Source: an uncultured Oscillibacter sp.
GTDB taxonomy: Bacteria > Bacillota > Clostridia > Oscillospirales > Oscillospiraceae
Assembly (NCBI GenBank): GCA_910583695.1
Contig: CAJTZL010000044.1
Coordinates: 20,755 to 26,777, forward strand
Direction of reading: 5' to 3'
DNA length: 6,023 bases
In this document: one piece after another, positions 4,860-6,023 of the stretch
How positions within the stretch are numbered: position 1 is the stretch's first letter
How the letters are laid out: every line of letters begins with the position of its first letter
Notes under the pieces: model-generated
What the model was told of the DNA's origin: nothing
Databases searched by the model: none
Seen by the model: the letters and a program-made list of their open reading frames with translations, nothing else
Made by a program: the position numbers and the translations under genes

Positions 4860-5969
4860 ATGGATCGGAAATCAGAGACGGTATATCTGTGGGTGCGGGC
4901 GTACATCGAGGAGAACAGGTTTTCCAGCAACTCCAAAATCCCCTCGGAAAACGCCCTGTGCCGGAGGCTGTCCGTCAGCCGGGAGACGGTGCGCCGCGCG
5001 CTGGACCGGCTGGTGGAGGAGGGGCTGCTCCGCCGGGTGCGGGGGAGCGGCACCTACATCAACAAGGAGGCCGCCCTGTCCCGGGAGCTGGGGGGCAGCG
5101 GGGACAGGATCAAGATCGGCCTGATCCTCCAGGGGCAGGACGGAAACGCCAACTCCAGCCTGATGGAGGGCATCCGCAGCATCCTGCCCCCCGACCAGGT
5201 GGATCTGCGCGCCTTCCTGACGGACAACAAGTTCGCCAACGAACGCCGCTGCCTCAACGCGGTGATGGACCAGGGCTTCCGGGGCTTTATTGTGGACGGG
5301 GTGAAGGCCAGCCTGCTCAACCCCAACCTGGACTGCTACCAGCGGATCTATCAGAAGCGGATTCCGGTGATCTTCTACAACAACTACTATAAAAGCCTGA
5401 AGTGCCCCCGGGTGGTGGTGAACGACCCGCGGTGCGCCGAGGAGCTGATCGGCCTGCTGATCCAGGAGGGGCACCGGAACATCGCGGGCATCTTTGTCTC
5501 CGACAACTACCAGAGCATTGAGAAATTCCAGGGGATGGCCGCTGCCCTGCAAAAAAACGGGGTGGAGTACCAGGACGACTACGTGAAGTGGTGCGTCTCC
5601 GACGAGGCCCACGACGCCCGCTTCACCCGGTCCATCGACCACTTTTTGAAGCGTCTGCCCCAGTGCACGGCGGTGGTGTGCTGCAACTACATGATCTACC
5701 AGCTGGTGCGGCAGGTGCTGGAGAAGCAGGGGAAGCGGGTGCCCCAGGACTGCTCCCTGGTGTGCTTCGACTACTCCAACGACGACTGGGAGGAGCAGGG
5801 CGTCACCTGCTCCGTCCACCAGGGCTACCGGATTGGGCAGGAGGTGGCCTCCCGGCTGATGCGGATGATCCGCAACAAGGACTGCGACGATCTGGGGTAT
5901 ACCTACGTGCTGGCCCCGGAGATCCACCTGGGCCGGACCGTGGGCCCCGCCCGGACGGCAAAAGCCTGA
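4860..5969 (+). CDS. GntR-type winged-helix regulator with LacI-like ligand-binding domain (AraR-like)
   Basis: A 369-residue cytosolic DNA-binding protein. The N-terminal winged helix-turn-helix (about 3-68) has the GntR pattern: IPSE at 27-30, the recognition helix SVSRETVRRALDRL at 38-51, EEGLL at 53-57 and the wing GSGTYI at 62-67. A short linker leads to a periplasmic-binding-protein-like domain from about 83 to 360, with LacI-type features: IKIGLIL at its start, VVVNDPRCAEELIGLLIQEG followed by HRNIAGIF, and VPQDCSLVCFDYSNDD followed by a conserved glutamine-containing strand. This two-domain order and length match the AraR subgroup, usually sugar-responsive repressors. It lies downstream of the sulfatase gene on the same strand and probably controls the tct-sulfatase cluster; the effector is unknown and need not be arabinose. 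Only 19 bases separate the hairpin and the ATG, so its promoter must lie upstream of the hairpin, or it depends on read-through. Confidence 0.9.
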   Translation: MDRKSETVYLWVRAYIEENRFSSNSKIPSENALCRRLSVSRETVRRALDRLVEEGLLRRVRGSGTYINKEAALSRELGGSGDRIKIGLILQGQDGNANSSLMEGIRSILPPDQVDLRAFLTDNKFANERRCLNAVMDQGFRGFIVDGVKASLLNPNLDCYQRIYQKRIPVIFYNNYYKSLKCPRVVVNDPRCAEELIGLLIQEGHRNIAGIFVSDNYQSIEKFQGMAAALQKNGVEYQDDYVKWCVSDEAHDARFTRSIDHFLKRLPQCTAVVCCNYMIYQLVRQVLEKQGKRVPQDCSLVCFDYSNDDWEEQGVTCSVHQGYRIGQEVASRLMRMIRNKDCDDLGYTYVLAPEIHLGRTVGPARTAKA

Positions 5970-6023
5970 GAGCCTGTTTAAAATCTATCAAAACGCCATC
6001 CCGGCACATCTTTTTCCGCTGGG
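5970..6023. other. AT-richer non-coding tail after the regulator
   Basis: After the regulator stop the sequence shifts from GC-rich to about half A/T and contains TTTAAAATCTATCAAAA. No terminator hairpin is visible for the regulator within these 54 bases. A minus-strand frame covers it but has no ribosome site or recognisable product. It could be ordinary intergenic DNA or the edge of a repeat or insertion element that continues beyond the window. Confidence 0.4.

Noticed and set aside
4872..5927. Minus-strand frame of 351 codons opposite the regulator gene
   Set aside because: Low-complexity H/V/Q-rich shadow of a clear GntR-type gene.
1..6023. CRISPR array, tRNA, rRNA, transposase or phage genes
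   Set aside because: No regularly spaced repeats, no cloverleaf or rRNA-like sequence, and no coding frame with transposase, integrase or phage features was seen.

Overview
The window looks like chromosomal DNA from a GC-rich, anaerobic, Firmicutes-type bacterium. Strong AGGAGG-like ribosome sites, a short Gram-positive-style lipoprotein signal, an AraR-like GntR/LacI hybrid regulator and heavy use of G/C third codon positions together suggest a gut member of the Oscillospiraceae (Flavonifractor/Lawsonibacter-like). That placement is inference; no marker gene is present.

Layout: bases 1-358 hold no supportable gene. They contain a 12-bp hairpin followed by a T-rich tract (probably the terminator of a gene left of the window), possible further RNA pairing, a 12-bp AT palindrome and a candidate promoter. 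Five intact plus-strand genes follow: tctC (substrate-binding lipoprotein), tctB (small membrane subunit), tctA (large membrane subunit), a cytosolic Cys-type sulfatase, and a GntR-type regulator with a LacI-like ligand domain. The first four form a tight cluster. The only sizeable gap in it, between tctC and tctB, carries a strong hairpin. A perfect 15-bp hairpin lies between the sulfatase and the regulator. The last 54 bases are AT-richer and hold no gene.

How the genes may work together (inference): a tripartite tricarboxylate transporter (TTT) brings in an organic anion. Because the sulfatase gene starts 3 nt after the tctA stop and its product lacks a signal peptide, the cargo may be an organosulfate that is desulfated inside the cell. 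The regulator would sense the cargo or its product and control the tctC promoter. Each gene family is known. The unusual part is the pairing of a TTT transporter with a cytosolic sulfatase, and a binding protein whose usual carboxylate-binding loops have diverged.
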